27,250 nucleotides of DNA from an uncultured Novosphingobium sp. (GTDB lineage: Bacteria > Pseudomonadota > Alphaproteobacteria > Sphingomonadales > Sphingomonadaceae). The stretch covers positions 1 through 27,250 of the forward strand of contig CAMPIM010000039.1 of NCBI GenBank assembly GCA_946886365.1, in the 5' to 3' direction. Numbering within the stretch: position 1 is the stretch's first letter; the number at the start of each line of letters is the position of its first letter. The position numbers were made by a program, and so were the translations under genes. The notes beneath the pieces are model-generated. The model was not told the origin of the DNA and made no database searches. It worked only from the letters and a program-made list of their open reading frames with translations. Of the stretch, positions 16,546 to 24,573 are shown piece by piece.

Positions 16546-17400
16546 ATGGTCGACATTCCCTATCTCGCACGCGGCCTGATGCCCGTCGAAACGGACAGCA
16601 GCATACTCATCTCATCGTCCAAATATCTCAACAATCCGCGCCTGCGCGAATGGCTGGCGATGATCCTGTTGCGGCGAAACGGTCCCGACGTGCCCCCGCC
16701 GGCGGAAATGTACGAGTTCCTCCCGATCCTGGATTCACTCCGCGATTTCGACGCGATCGAAGACATGTTCACGCAGGAGAGAAAGGTAAATCCCGAACTG
16801 GACGCCTGGTTCAGCGAAGGCTTCATTTCGACCTACAAGATCGAAGATTTCCAACAATATGAACCCGGCTCCCTGGGCGGCATCTTCTACCAGCAGATGA
16901 CTGCCGGAGATTATGAGATCCAGATCACGCCCTGGAAAGAGCCGGAAACGCAGCTTCAATTTTACAATCTACGTTCCGGCCAGACCCATGACTTCGAACA
17001 TATCCTCTGCGGCGGCGGCTTCAATTTCATGGGTGAGCTGGTGCCCTATTGGTATCGCCTGACCAACGTGCCAAAGCATATGCGCAACCCGCATCTGGCG
17101 GCGGAGGTCAACATGATCCAGATTTTCGGATCGCTCCGCTACACCGTACGCACGATGCTGCATTATCCCGAAGTGTGGCCGACCGCCGTCAACGCGATCC
17201 AGCGAGGCATGAAGGTGGGGCAACAAAGCGACGCCCTCTTCATGAAAAAGCTCGAAACCGTATTCCACCTGCCGCTGGCCGAAGCGCGGGAAGCGCTAGG
17301 CGTGCGCGGCGTCGAAGAGGTCGATACGTCACAAGAAGGCGCCTTCTGGGCATCGGACGGCAAGACCAGCCTCGAACCCATCGCGAGGGCCGCCGAATGA
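16546..17400 (+). CDS. Coq4-family protein (module B)
   Basis: This 284-aa paralogue of the protein at 7307-8197 has the same metal motif, HDFEHILCGGGFNFMGE (H148, D149, H152, E164). It also has the same N-terminal signature, SSILISSSKYLNNPRLR (18-34). A shared EPGxL motif follows at about 106-110. The rest is divergent, so duplication is not recent. ATG 16546 is used; a TTG at 16528 overlaps the preceding stop and would add six residues. AAGGA lies 10 nt upstream. It sits second in the dioxygenase operon, and its stop overlaps the amidohydrolase start by four bases (ATGA), which indicates translational coupling between the two products. Confidence 0.85.
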   Translation: MVDIPYLARGLMPVETDSSILISSSKYLNNPRLREWLAMILLRRNGPDVPPPAEMYEFLPILDSLRDFDAIEDMFTQERKVNPELDAWFSEGFISTYKIEDFQQYEPGSLGGIFYQQMTAGDYEIQITPWKEPETQLQFYNLRSGQTHDFEHILCGGGFNFMGELVPYWYRLTNVPKHMRNPHLAAEVNMIQIFGSLRYTVRTMLHYPEVWPTAVNAIQRGMKVGQQSDALFMKKLETVFHLPLAEAREALGVRGVEEVDTSQEGAFWASDGKTSLEPIARAAE

Positions 17401-19151
17401 GCGCATGCGACCTGCTGATCCGTGGCGGCACCATCGTCGACGGCAGCGGCGGCGAGTCCTTCATTGGCGATGTCGCCATCCATGATGGAAAAATCGTCAG
17501 CGTCGGCGCTTTCACCCGAGAAGCCCGCGAAGTCATCGATGCAACGGGCCTCACCGTCACGCCCGGCTTCGTCGATATCCATACCCATTATGATGGTCAG
17601 GCCATCTGGTCGGAGGAACTCTCCCCCTCCTCCTCCCATGGCGTGACCACGGTCGTGATCGGCAATTGCGGCGTGGGCTTTGCGCCTTGCCGCCCTGCTG
17701 ATCACGACCGTTTGATCCGCTTGATGGAGGGTGTCGAGGATATCCCCGGAGTCGTCATGGCCGAAGGGCTCAGCTGGGATTGGGAAAGCTTCCCAGACTA
17801 TCTGAACGCCCTCGAAAGCCGCCCCCGCGACATCGACATTGCCGCCCTTCTGCCGCACAGCCCCTTACGCGTATTCGTGATGGGCGAACGAGGCGCGCAG
17901 CGCGAGGCCGCGACCCCTGCCGACCTGCAAAAGATGCAGGCCCTCACCCGCGAAGCCTTGGACGCGGGCGCGATCGGCTTTGCAACCTCGCGCCTCCTCA
18001 TCCATCGCACAAAGGCCGGAGAGAATATCCCCAGCTATCAGGCCGATATCGAGGAACTCAAAGCCATTACGGGCGCCATGCGGGACGCCGACACCGGCGT
18101 CTTGCAGATGGTGCTGGACGCCCCCTTCTCCAGCTGGACTGACGAACTTGCCCACCTTCTCACCGTCGCAAAGGCAGCGAACCGTCCAGCCACCTTCACG
18201 CTTGGCACCTCCAATACAGGTGAGCCCGTCTGGCAGGACGCGCTGCGCATCTGCGAGGAAGCCAATGCGCAGGGCCTGAAGATCAGCCCGCAGATACTCC
18301 CCCGCCCCGTCGGCATGATCTGCGGCTTTGAACTGTCCAGCCATCCCTTCTCGCTCTGCCCAAGCTATGAGGCGATCGCCGCCCTGCCGCTCGACCAGCA
18401 ACTCATGCATCTGCGCGACCCGGAATTTCGCGCAAAACTCATCGCCGAACAGCCGCATGAGGGCCATCCCTTGGCGATGATGACCCGCAACTGGGACTGG
18501 ATCTTCCCCCTGTCCGACCCGCCCAACTATGAACCCCCAGCGGAAAGCAGCGTCGGCGCTCAAGCGCGCAGCGTGAACCTCACACCGGAACAGGTCGCCT
18601 ACGACCTCATGATGAACGGCGGCGATGGCAGGGGGATGCTCTACAACACACTCGGCAACTTCTATAATGGCAGCCTCGACACGGTGCATGACCTGATCAC
18701 GCACCCGGACACGGTCATGGGACTGGGCGACGGCGGCGCCCATTATGCGGCAATCTGCGACGCAAGCTATCCCACCTTCCTGCTGACCTACTGGACCCGC
18801 GATCGCGCAGGGCCAAAGCTCAGCATCCCTCAGGCCGTCCGCGCCCTCACCTCACGTCCGGCCGAGACGATGGGCCTGCGCGACCGGGGCAGGATTGCGC
18901 CCGGCTACAAGGCGGATATCAACATCCTCGATCTTGAGACCCTGCGCCTCCACGCTCCTCATATACGCTATGATCTGCCGGGAGGCGGCAGGCGGCTGGA
19001 CCAGAAAGCCACCGGCTTCGTCGCCACCATCGTCTCGGGCGAAGCCATCCGCCGCACCGACAACGCGACCGGCGCACGGCCGGGGCGGCTCGTCAGGGGC
19101 GCTCAAACCGCACCAGCTAACACGGTGGAGGAATATGCCGGAGCGTTGTAA
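17397..19151 (+). CDS. Amidohydrolase, N-acyl-D-amino-acid deacylase-like (module B)
   Basis: This 584-aa protein is a paralogue of the 583-aa enzyme at 8827-10578. The residues H62, H64 (DIHTHYD) and C91 (GNCGVG) have identical numbers in the two proteins, and the late motif GLGDGGAH gives D445 and H449. As in the other copy, the two central His ligands of D-aminoacylase are absent: the matching strands read LQMVLD (236-241) and ATFTLGT (265-271). The protein was placed at ATG 17397, which overlaps the Coq4 stop. It has no signal peptide, so it acts in the cytoplasm. The coupling to Coq4 suggests the two products work together or in sequence. The true hydrolytic substrate is not known. Confidence 0.88.
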   Translation: MSACDLLIRGGTIVDGSGGESFIGDVAIHDGKIVSVGAFTREAREVIDATGLTVTPGFVDIHTHYDGQAIWSEELSPSSSHGVTTVVIGNCGVGFAPCRPADHDRLIRLMEGVEDIPGVVMAEGLSWDWESFPDYLNALESRPRDIDIAALLPHSPLRVFVMGERGAQREAATPADLQKMQALTREALDAGAIGFATSRLLIHRTKAGENIPSYQADIEELKAITGAMRDADTGVLQMVLDAPFSSWTDELAHLLTVAKAANRPATFTLGTSNTGEPVWQDALRICEEANAQGLKISPQILPRPVGMICGFELSSHPFSLCPSYEAIAALPLDQQLMHLRDPEFRAKLIAEQPHEGHPLAMMTRNWDWIFPLSDPPNYEPPAESSVGAQARSVNLTPEQVAYDLMMNGGDGRGMLYNTLGNFYNGSLDTVHDLITHPDTVMGLGDGGAHYAAICDASYPTFLLTYWTRDRAGPKLSIPQAVRALTSRPAETMGLRDRGRIAPGYKADINILDLETLRLHAPHIRYDLPGGGRRLDQKATGFVATIVSGEAIRRTDNATGARPGRLVRGAQTAPANTVEEYAGAL

Positions 19152-19170
19152 CGTGGGTCACTGACCCACG
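19152..19170. promoter_or_regulatory. 19-base palindrome before the FAD oxidase gene
   Basis: CGTGGGTCA-C-TGACCCACG is a perfect palindrome with a single central base. It begins right after the amidohydrolase stop codon and ends next to the GGAG ribosome site (19171-19174) of the FAD oxidase. It could be a protein-binding operator inside the operon. As RNA it could form a hairpin limiting translation of the next gene. No T-tract follows. Confidence 0.5.
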
Positions 19171-19182
19171 GGAGAGATGCAA

Positions 19183-20568
19183 ATGGCAACAGCGGTACAT
19201 GTCCCGGAAGCTGACTGGTCCGCCCTGCGCGCCATGTTCGGCGATCGGTTCAGCGATAGCGCCGCCATCCGCGATCATCATGGCCGGGCGGAGACCTTCT
19301 ACCCGGCCATGCCCCCGGACGCGGTTGTCTTCCCCCTCAGCACGGAGGAAGTCGCCGCAGCGGTCATCTTCTGCAAGGAACGGGGCATCGCCGTCACGCC
19401 TTACGGCACCGGCACATCGCTGGAAGGCAATTTTCTGGCGGCAAGAGGCGGTCTTTGTATCGACCTCTCCCGCATGAATCAGGTGTTGCGCGTCAGTCCA
19501 GAAGACCTGGACTGCACCGTGCAGGCGGGCGTCACCCGGAAACAGCTCAACAGCGAGTTGCGCGACACGGGCCTGTTCTTCCCCGTCGATCCGGGCGCGG
19601 ACGCGTCCATCGGCGGCATGGCTTCGACACGCGCGTCCGGCACCAACGCGGTTCGCTACGGCACGATGCGGCAGAATGTGCTGGGACTGAAGGTGGTGCT
19701 TGCCGATGGCCGGATCATCCACACCGGCGGGCGGGCGCGGAAATCCGCGGCCGGGTACGACCTCACCGGGCTGTTCGTCGGGTCCGAAGGCACGCTCGGC
19801 ATCATCACCGAAGTCACCTTGCGCCTCTATGGCCAGCCAGAAGCCGTTTCCGCCGCCGTTTGCGAATTTGAAACATTGCGCGGCGCGGTGAACGCAGTAA
19901 TCCAGACGATCCAGATCGGCCTTCCCGTCGCCCGTATCGAATTGCTCGATCCGCTACAGATCCGCGCGATAAATGCCTACAGTCGGACCAACTATCGCGA
20001 ATGCCCGACGCTGTTCCTCGAATTTCACGGCACGCCTGCGGGCGTTGTGGAACAGGCGGAAAGCTTCGGGCAGATCGCTACCGACAATGGCGGCGGACAG
20101 TTCACCTGGGCGACGAAGACGGAGGACCGAACCGCCCTCTGGGAAGCACGCCACAAGGTCCATTATGCCAATCTCGCGCTGCGGCCAGGGTGCAAGGCGA
20201 TCGCAACTGATGTCTGCGTCCCGATTTCGCGGCTTTGCGACTGTATAGAGGAAACGCGCAGCGCCATTGAGGCAAGTGGCCTTACCGCACCGATCGTGGG
20301 TCATGTCGGCGACGGAAACTTCCATGTCATCCTCATCTTCGATCCGAACTCGGCCGAGGAAACGCAAAAGGCGAAGGCCTTGTCGGAACGGATCGTCGAA
20401 ATCGCTCTCGCCATGGAGGGCAGCTGCACTGGCGAACATGGCATCGGCATTGGCAAGAAAGCCCATCTCGTTACGGAGCATGGCGCCGCGGTCGAGGCGA
20501 TGCGCCAGATCAAACGGGCTCTTGACCCGACAGGCATCCTGAATCCCGAAAAGGTTATCGACCTTTGA
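19183..20568 (+). CDS. GlcD/D-lactate-dehydrogenase-type FAD-linked oxidase
   Basis: This 461-aa flavoprotein has the PCMH/VAO-type FAD domain with the PP-loop YGTGTSLEGN (74-83) and RYGTMRQNVLGL (158-169). The C-terminal half has VGHVGDGNFH and GEHGIGIGKK, typical of D-lactate dehydrogenase (cytochrome) and glycolate oxidase GlcD. It would oxidise a D-2-hydroxy acid to the 2-oxo acid and pass electrons to the respiratory chain or an electron carrier. ATG 19183 has GGAG with 8 nt spacing; ATG 19177 lies within that site's reach but is too close. It is the last gene of the operon. The dioxygenase or amidohydrolase could produce its hydroxy-acid substrate. Confidence 0.9.
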   Translation: MATAVHVPEADWSALRAMFGDRFSDSAAIRDHHGRAETFYPAMPPDAVVFPLSTEEVAAAVIFCKERGIAVTPYGTGTSLEGNFLAARGGLCIDLSRMNQVLRVSPEDLDCTVQAGVTRKQLNSELRDTGLFFPVDPGADASIGGMASTRASGTNAVRYGTMRQNVLGLKVVLADGRIIHTGGRARKSAAGYDLTGLFVGSEGTLGIITEVTLRLYGQPEAVSAAVCEFETLRGAVNAVIQTIQIGLPVARIELLDPLQIRAINAYSRTNYRECPTLFLEFHGTPAGVVEQAESFGQIATDNGGGQFTWATKTEDRTALWEARHKVHYANLALRPGCKAIATDVCVPISRLCDCIEETRSAIEASGLTAPIVGHVGDGNFHVILIFDPNSAEETQKAKALSERIVEIALAMEGSCTGEHGIGIGKKAHLVTEHGAAVEAMRQIKRALDPTGILNPEKVIDL

Positions 20569-20597
20569 CGCAGCCCTCGTTCATCGGAATCTGAGGA

Positions 20598-21920
20598 TCA
20601 AGCGGAAGGCAGGCGGCTTTCAGCGTCCAGCCTTCCACCTCTGCTCCCGCGCTTCCAGCTGATCACAAGGATCGACAGCGAATGTCCAACGGCGGGACCG
20701 ATCGCGAAAAACAGATGCACGCCCGCCACCCCTTCCGATCCTGAAGACCTCGGATCAAATCCGAGCAAGCCCACGACGGACAAGGCTATGCCCACTGCGA
20801 TCGCATAGGCCGCATTGGTCGTCACATTGAACACGGATGAAAACAGCCCGGCTCGCTCAACGCCGCTACCCTCGCGATGACGATCCGCCACATCATAGAT
20901 CATCGACCGCAGCATCAGGTTACCCGATCCCTGCGTCAGCCCCTGTCCCACGATCAGCAGGATGAACAGCCACATGCGATCCGGCGTCAGGAACAGGACC
21001 ATCAGGTTGATCGCAACCTGCACGCCCTCTGCCATGATCAGCGTTCTTAGCCTCCCGAACCGGTAACTGATCCGCGCCCATAGCGGCGCTGCGAACATAC
21101 CGAATGCATATTGCAGCATCAGCAGCATGGCCGGTGAAGCCATGCCCATGTAACGCGTCACGAAGAACAGGAACACGGCAGTGCGAAAGCCCTGCCCCAG
21201 CGCGACGAAGAAATCCGACGCCACGATCCGCCAGAGCGCTGCATCGGTCAGCACCGCCTTCAGCCCCTTCTGCCAGTTCGCGCCTGTGGGCGCGCGTTCC
21301 GGCAGCGGCGGCTCGCGAAAGAGAAAGGCGATCAGCACCATGCCACCAGCGAGGACAGCGGCGACCAGCGCCCCCATCGATCCAACCCGAACCTCAGGAT
21401 TGCCCCGACCCAGCGCGTCCAGCACGGCAGGCAATACCAGCACCAGAAAAATGCCGATGGACGACCCTGTCTGGATATAGGCTTGGATACGCGCTCGCTC
21501 GACCGGCGATGACGCCATTTCCCCGCCCCAGGCGTAAAGCGGCGTGGAGGTCGCAGTCCACCCCAGGCACAGCAGCAAAAGCCACCCACCAAGATAGAGC
21601 GGCGTGGCTCCGGCAGGCGGAGAAAAGACCGCGAGCAGGGACAGAAGGAACAGCACGCCGCCACCCAAAATCCAGGGTTTCCGCCTTCCAATGCGTGTGC
21701 GTGTGTGGTCCGACGCCCATCCGATAACCGGATCGGCTGCCGCGCTCCACAGGCGGCTGATCATGAAGACCAGCCCGACGGTCGCCAGGTCCATGCCGAT
21801 GACCGTCGGGTAAAAGGCAGGCAAATAGGTCTGGAGCGGAATATTGAACCCGCCGGTCGCGATGCTCGTCACGGAAAATGCCGCAAGGCGCGGCCCCGAC
21901 TCACGCGTCTGCCCGGTCAT
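20598..21920 (-). CDS. MFS transporter, GPH (MelB-like) cation symporter family
   Basis: This inner-membrane protein of about 440 aa is predicted to have 12 membrane helices. The loop motif DPVIGWASDHTRTRIGRRKP is diagnostic for the glycoside-pentoside-hexuronide:cation symporter branch. Proteins annotated this way in sphingomonads also carry non-sugar substrates, so the cargo is open. The start is uncertain: ATG 21920 gives the family length but lacks a ribosome site, and an in-frame ATG at 21986 adds 22 unlikely residues. It converges on the module B operon (29 nt between stop codons) and may move a pathway substrate across the inner membrane. No terminator was seen between the two. Confidence 0.88.
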   Translation of the reverse strand: MTGQTRESGPRLAAFSVTSIATGGFNIPLQTYLPAFYPTVIGMDLATVGLVFMISRLWSAAADPVIGWASDHTRTRIGRRKPWILGGGVLFLLSLLAVFSPPAGATPLYLGGWLLLLCLGWTATSTPLYAWGGEMASSPVERARIQAYIQTGSSIGIFLVLVLPAVLDALGRGNPEVRVGSMGALVAAVLAGGMVLIAFLFREPPLPERAPTGANWQKGLKAVLTDAALWRIVASDFFVALGQGFRTAVFLFFVTRYMGMASPAMLLMLQYAFGMFAAPLWARISYRFGRLRTLIMAEGVQVAINLMVLFLTPDRMWLFILLIVGQGLTQGSGNLMLRSMIYDVADRHREGSGVERAGLFSSVFNVTTNAAYAIAVGIALSVVGLLGFDPRSSGSEGVAGVHLFFAIGPAVGHSLSILVISWKRGSRGGRLDAESRLPSA

Positions 21921-22135
21921 GCGAACCGATATTCGTGAAGGTGGAAGAGCGCACCAATCATCCCGGCTGAAACCTCCCCATTCCATTCATCAGGCGCTGT
22001 CAGCCGCCGATCCCATCCCATATCCGCCAAATTCCGAACCCGAAACGCAAATTGCATTTTTTGCAACACAGGGTGTCTTATTATTCGTTTTACAGCGTGC
22101 TATCGGCCCCCTCGTCTATCCACAAGGGGATTATC

Positions 22136-22417
22136 ATGAAGCTTTCTTTTGCCTTCGCGGCGGCTCTGTCGCTGTCGCTTTCCGCTGCGGCGATCGCCGC
22201 CGACGCGCCCGCGATCAAGGCCAATGCACTTGTGAAGACGGTCGACGGCCGCAAGGTCGGCTATATCGACCGCATCCTTAAGAACAATGCGGGCGAAACG
22301 ACCGCCGTCCAGATCATCTACAGCGGCCGTTTCGTGGTTATTCCCGTAACCACGCTCAGCACGGCGGAAAAGGGTCTGGTCACCAGCCTGACCGCCAAGG
22401 AAGTGAACCGCCTCTAA
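22136..22417 (+). CDS. Small secreted PRC-barrel-like protein, 93 aa
   Basis: The protein has a clear signal peptide (residues 1-21 or 22, ending AIAA) and a mature part of about 71 residues. The mature part looks like a PRC-barrel: short beta segments GRKVGYIDRILKN, TTAVQIIYSG and RFVVIPV. It probably acts in the periplasm. AAGGGGA at 22124-22130 precedes ATG 22136. It has its own terminator. The upstream region is locally AT-rich and holds TTGCA-N5-TGCAA (22052-22066), which may be an operator, but no consensus promoter is visible. The link to the neighbouring catabolic genes is unclear. Confidence 0.75.
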   Translation: MKLSFAFAAALSLSLSAAAIAADAPAIKANALVKTVDGRKVGYIDRILKNNAGETTAVQIIYSGRFVVIPVTTLSTAEKGLVTSLTAKEVNRL

Positions 22418-22426
22418 GGCGTGCCG

Positions 22427-22477
22427 GGGCGCTGCATGGGGTCGGCTGCGGCTGACCTGACCGCAGCGCCCTCTTCC
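22427..22477 (+). terminator. Terminator after the PRC-barrel-like gene
   Basis: GGGCGCTGC (22427-22435) pairs with GCAGCGCCC (22463-22471), and the loop holds a second imperfect stem (GGTCGGC with GCTGACC). A pyrimidine-rich TCTTCC follows. It lies 10 bases after the stop codon and 29 bases before the end of the opposing SDR gene, so it may act in both directions. Confidence 0.65.
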
Positions 22478-22499
22478 CTAGCGCGGTGCGACGGCAGTC

Positions 22500-23294
22500 C
22501 TATTGCCGTTGCGAGTTGATATTGCCGCCGTCCACGACGATCTCCGCGCCCGTCATGTAACTCGCTTCATCCGACATCAGGAAACGGATGACGCGCCCCA
22601 GTTCCTCCGGCGCGCCATAGCGGCCCAGCATGATCCGCCGCTCGAAATGCCCCGGCAAATGCGCCTTGGTCTCCGCAATGATCGGCGTATCGATCATGCC
22701 GGGGCTAACCGCATTGATGCGCACCCCATCAGCCGCCAGTTCATCCGCCATCGAATGGACCAGCGATATCACCGCGCCCTTGGCCGCGCTGTAGATCGGG
22801 ATCATCCCATTGCCCAGCGTCGCATTGATGGATGACAATGCGACAATAGCGCTCCCCGACGAGGCGCGCAGATCTTCGCGGAAAGCCTGGGTCATAAGGA
22901 CGATCGACCGGACATGCAGCGCCAGTCCCGCGTCCCAGTTTTCCGGCGTCACTCCGTCGATGCCCGTGGCTTCGGCCGTGCCCGCGCAGTGCACGATGCC
23001 ACCGATCGCACCGATCGCCGCCCGTGTCGCGATGGCGGCGGGGGTCACCGCCTGCGGGTTACGGAGATCGACGCTGAAACCCGCCGCGCGCACGCCATAG
23101 CGGCTCTCGATGATGCTCGCCGATCCGGCCGCACCTTCCGCATTGATGTCCCACAGGGCGACCGGCCGCCCGACGGCAGCCAGCGCATGCGCCGCGGCCA
23201 GCCCGATACCGGAAGCTCCGCCCGTAATCACGACGCCAGTGCCGGGCGATCCCAGCTGGGGCGTGAAGTCGGCGTCATTGTCCAGTATCGGCAC
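22500..23294 (-). CDS. Short-chain dehydrogenase/reductase
   Basis: This 264-aa classical SDR has the NAD(P)-binding TGGASGIG (24-31) and the catalytic S155, Y168 and K172 (YSAAK). An Asp after the second strand (ALWDIN) suggests NAD(H) preference. It oxidises an alcohol or reduces a ketone of unknown identity. The start is GTG 23294, with AGGAGG 9 nt upstream. The gene is the last of a six-gene minus-strand operon, 14 nt after the serine hydrolase stop. In such operons SDRs usually handle hydroxyacyl-CoA or cyclic-alcohol steps. Confidence 0.92.
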   Translation of the reverse strand: MPILDNDADFTPQLGSPGTGVVITGGASGIGLAAAHALAAVGRPVALWDINAEGAAGSASIIESRYGVRAAGFSVDLRNPQAVTPAAIATRAAIGAIGGIVHCAGTAEATGIDGVTPENWDAGLALHVRSIVLMTQAFREDLRASSGSAIVALSSINATLGNGMIPIYSAAKGAVISLVHSMADELAADGVRINAVSPGMIDTPIIAETKAHLPGHFERRIMLGRYGAPEELGRVIRFLMSDEASYMTGAEIVVDGGNINSQRQ

Positions 23295-23308
23295 GGCAGC
23301 GTTCCTCC

Positions 23309-24544
23309 TTATTGCTTCTCCAGATCGCGATAGGCCGCCGCGACAATCTCAGGCCGCATGCTGCCGTTCAGCCAGGATGGCCAATATTGCGTGAGATAGA
23401 GGAGGAAGAACTTGCGCTCCGGGTCCATCCAGCATGCCGTCCCCGCAGCACCCGGCCAACCGAACACACCGGCCGGCACCGCGCCCGGCCAGTCGAAGAA
23501 GCTGTTGGTCTGCTCACTCGCCTTCAGCGATACGGACATGCCCGCGCCCATGCCGACATTCGACAGCGTATAACCGATCGGCACGTCCACATGCGTTACC
23601 GCTTCGGGCAGCAGGTTCGACCGAGCGATCCGCACCGTTTCCGGCTTCAAAATGCGTACGCCGTCCAGTTCCCCCTCGTTGAGCAGCATGGCCGCAAAAC
23701 GCGAATAATCATGCGCCGTCGATACCATGCCGCCGCCACCGGACGGATAATAAGGCCGCGCATAGAGGCTGTCCGCCGCATCATCGGCCAATGCCCATGT
23801 CCCGTCCTCCTGCTGCTGGGGGAGATCGGCAAAGCGGGCGGCCTGATCCGCCGTGATGGAAAAGCCCGTGTCCACCATGTCCAGTGGATCGAACAGGCGC
23901 GTCTTCAGGAAGGTTTCGAACGGTATGCCCGACGCGACTTCGATCACCAATCCCAGGACGTCGAGCGCGACGCTGTAATCGAACCGCGTGCCGGGATCGG
24001 TCGCCAAGGGCAGGGCGGCAATACGCTCGCCCAATTCAGCAAGCGTTGCCGGCACCGGGAGATCGCCCGGACCCGGCACCCAGTCCCGCGAACCCGGCGC
24101 CACGCCATGCTTCGTGTAGAGCTCGCCGAGCGTCATGCCGTCCATGCCAAAGCCCGCCGTATGGGTCAGCAGGTGGCGGACAGTGATTGGGCGAACCGCT
24201 GGCCGCGTCACTTCCGGGTCATCACCCTCGATGACGCGCATCTCGGCAAAAGCGGGCAGTATTTCGCCGATCGGCTGGTCCAGCCCGATAACGCCATCCT
24301 CGATCAGCATCATCGCGCCGATGCCGGTGATCGGCTTCGACTGGGAAAAGACGCGGAAGATGGACCGCTCGTCCACGCCATCCTTGCGCGCATAGCCCAG
24401 TACGCCTTCGCCATGGTAGCGAACCGGACCATCCGCGGTTCCCCACGCAAGGACGCCGCCCGATATGACGCCCTCCTCGACAAATTCGCGCAGCTTAGCC
24501 TCGGTTTCCGGCAGGCTGATGACGTCCGGGCTAGTCTCGATCAT
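23309..24544 (-). CDS. Serine hydrolase of the beta-lactamase (class C/EstB) family
   Basis: This 411-aa enzyme has the SxxK motif S67-Q-S-K70 and Y190 (FDYSVALD), replacing the YxN of class C beta-lactamases. The third motif reads GWPGAAG (362-368), in place of KTG or HxG. There is no signal peptide, so it is cytoplasmic and unlikely to be a resistance enzyme. EstB-type esterases and acyltransferases of this fold hydrolyse esters or transfer acyl groups. ATG 24544 has AAGGA 9 nt upstream. It sits in the operon between two SDRs, so hydrolysis of an ester or lactone in the pathway is a reasonable inference. Confidence 0.9.
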   Translation of the reverse strand: MIETSPDVISLPETEAKLREFVEEGVISGGVLAWGTADGPVRYHGEGVLGYARKDGVDERSIFRVFSQSKPITGIGAMMLIEDGVIGLDQPIGEILPAFAEMRVIEGDDPEVTRPAVRPITVRHLLTHTAGFGMDGMTLGELYTKHGVAPGSRDWVPGPGDLPVPATLAELGERIAALPLATDPGTRFDYSVALDVLGLVIEVASGIPFETFLKTRLFDPLDMVDTGFSITADQAARFADLPQQQEDGTWALADDAADSLYARPYYPSGGGGMVSTAHDYSRFAAMLLNEGELDGVRILKPETVRIARSNLLPEAVTHVDVPIGYTLSNVGMGAGMSVSLKASEQTNSFFDWPGAVPAGVFGWPGAAGTACWMDPERKFFLLYLTQYWPSWLNGSMRPEIVAAAYRDLEKQ

Positions 24545-24573
24545 GGCAGCAATCCTTCTTAGATGGCAAACGG

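Noticed and set aside
22052..22084. Possible promoter with TTGCAA and TATTAT boxes before the PRC-barrel-like gene
   Set aside because: The spacing is 12 or 21 bases, outside the normal range, so only the inverted repeat is mentioned.
23312..24562. 416-aa plus-strand ORF opposite the serine hydrolase
   Set aside because: It is an antisense shadow with arginine-rich composition and no domain; the minus frame carries the SxxK enzyme in an operon.
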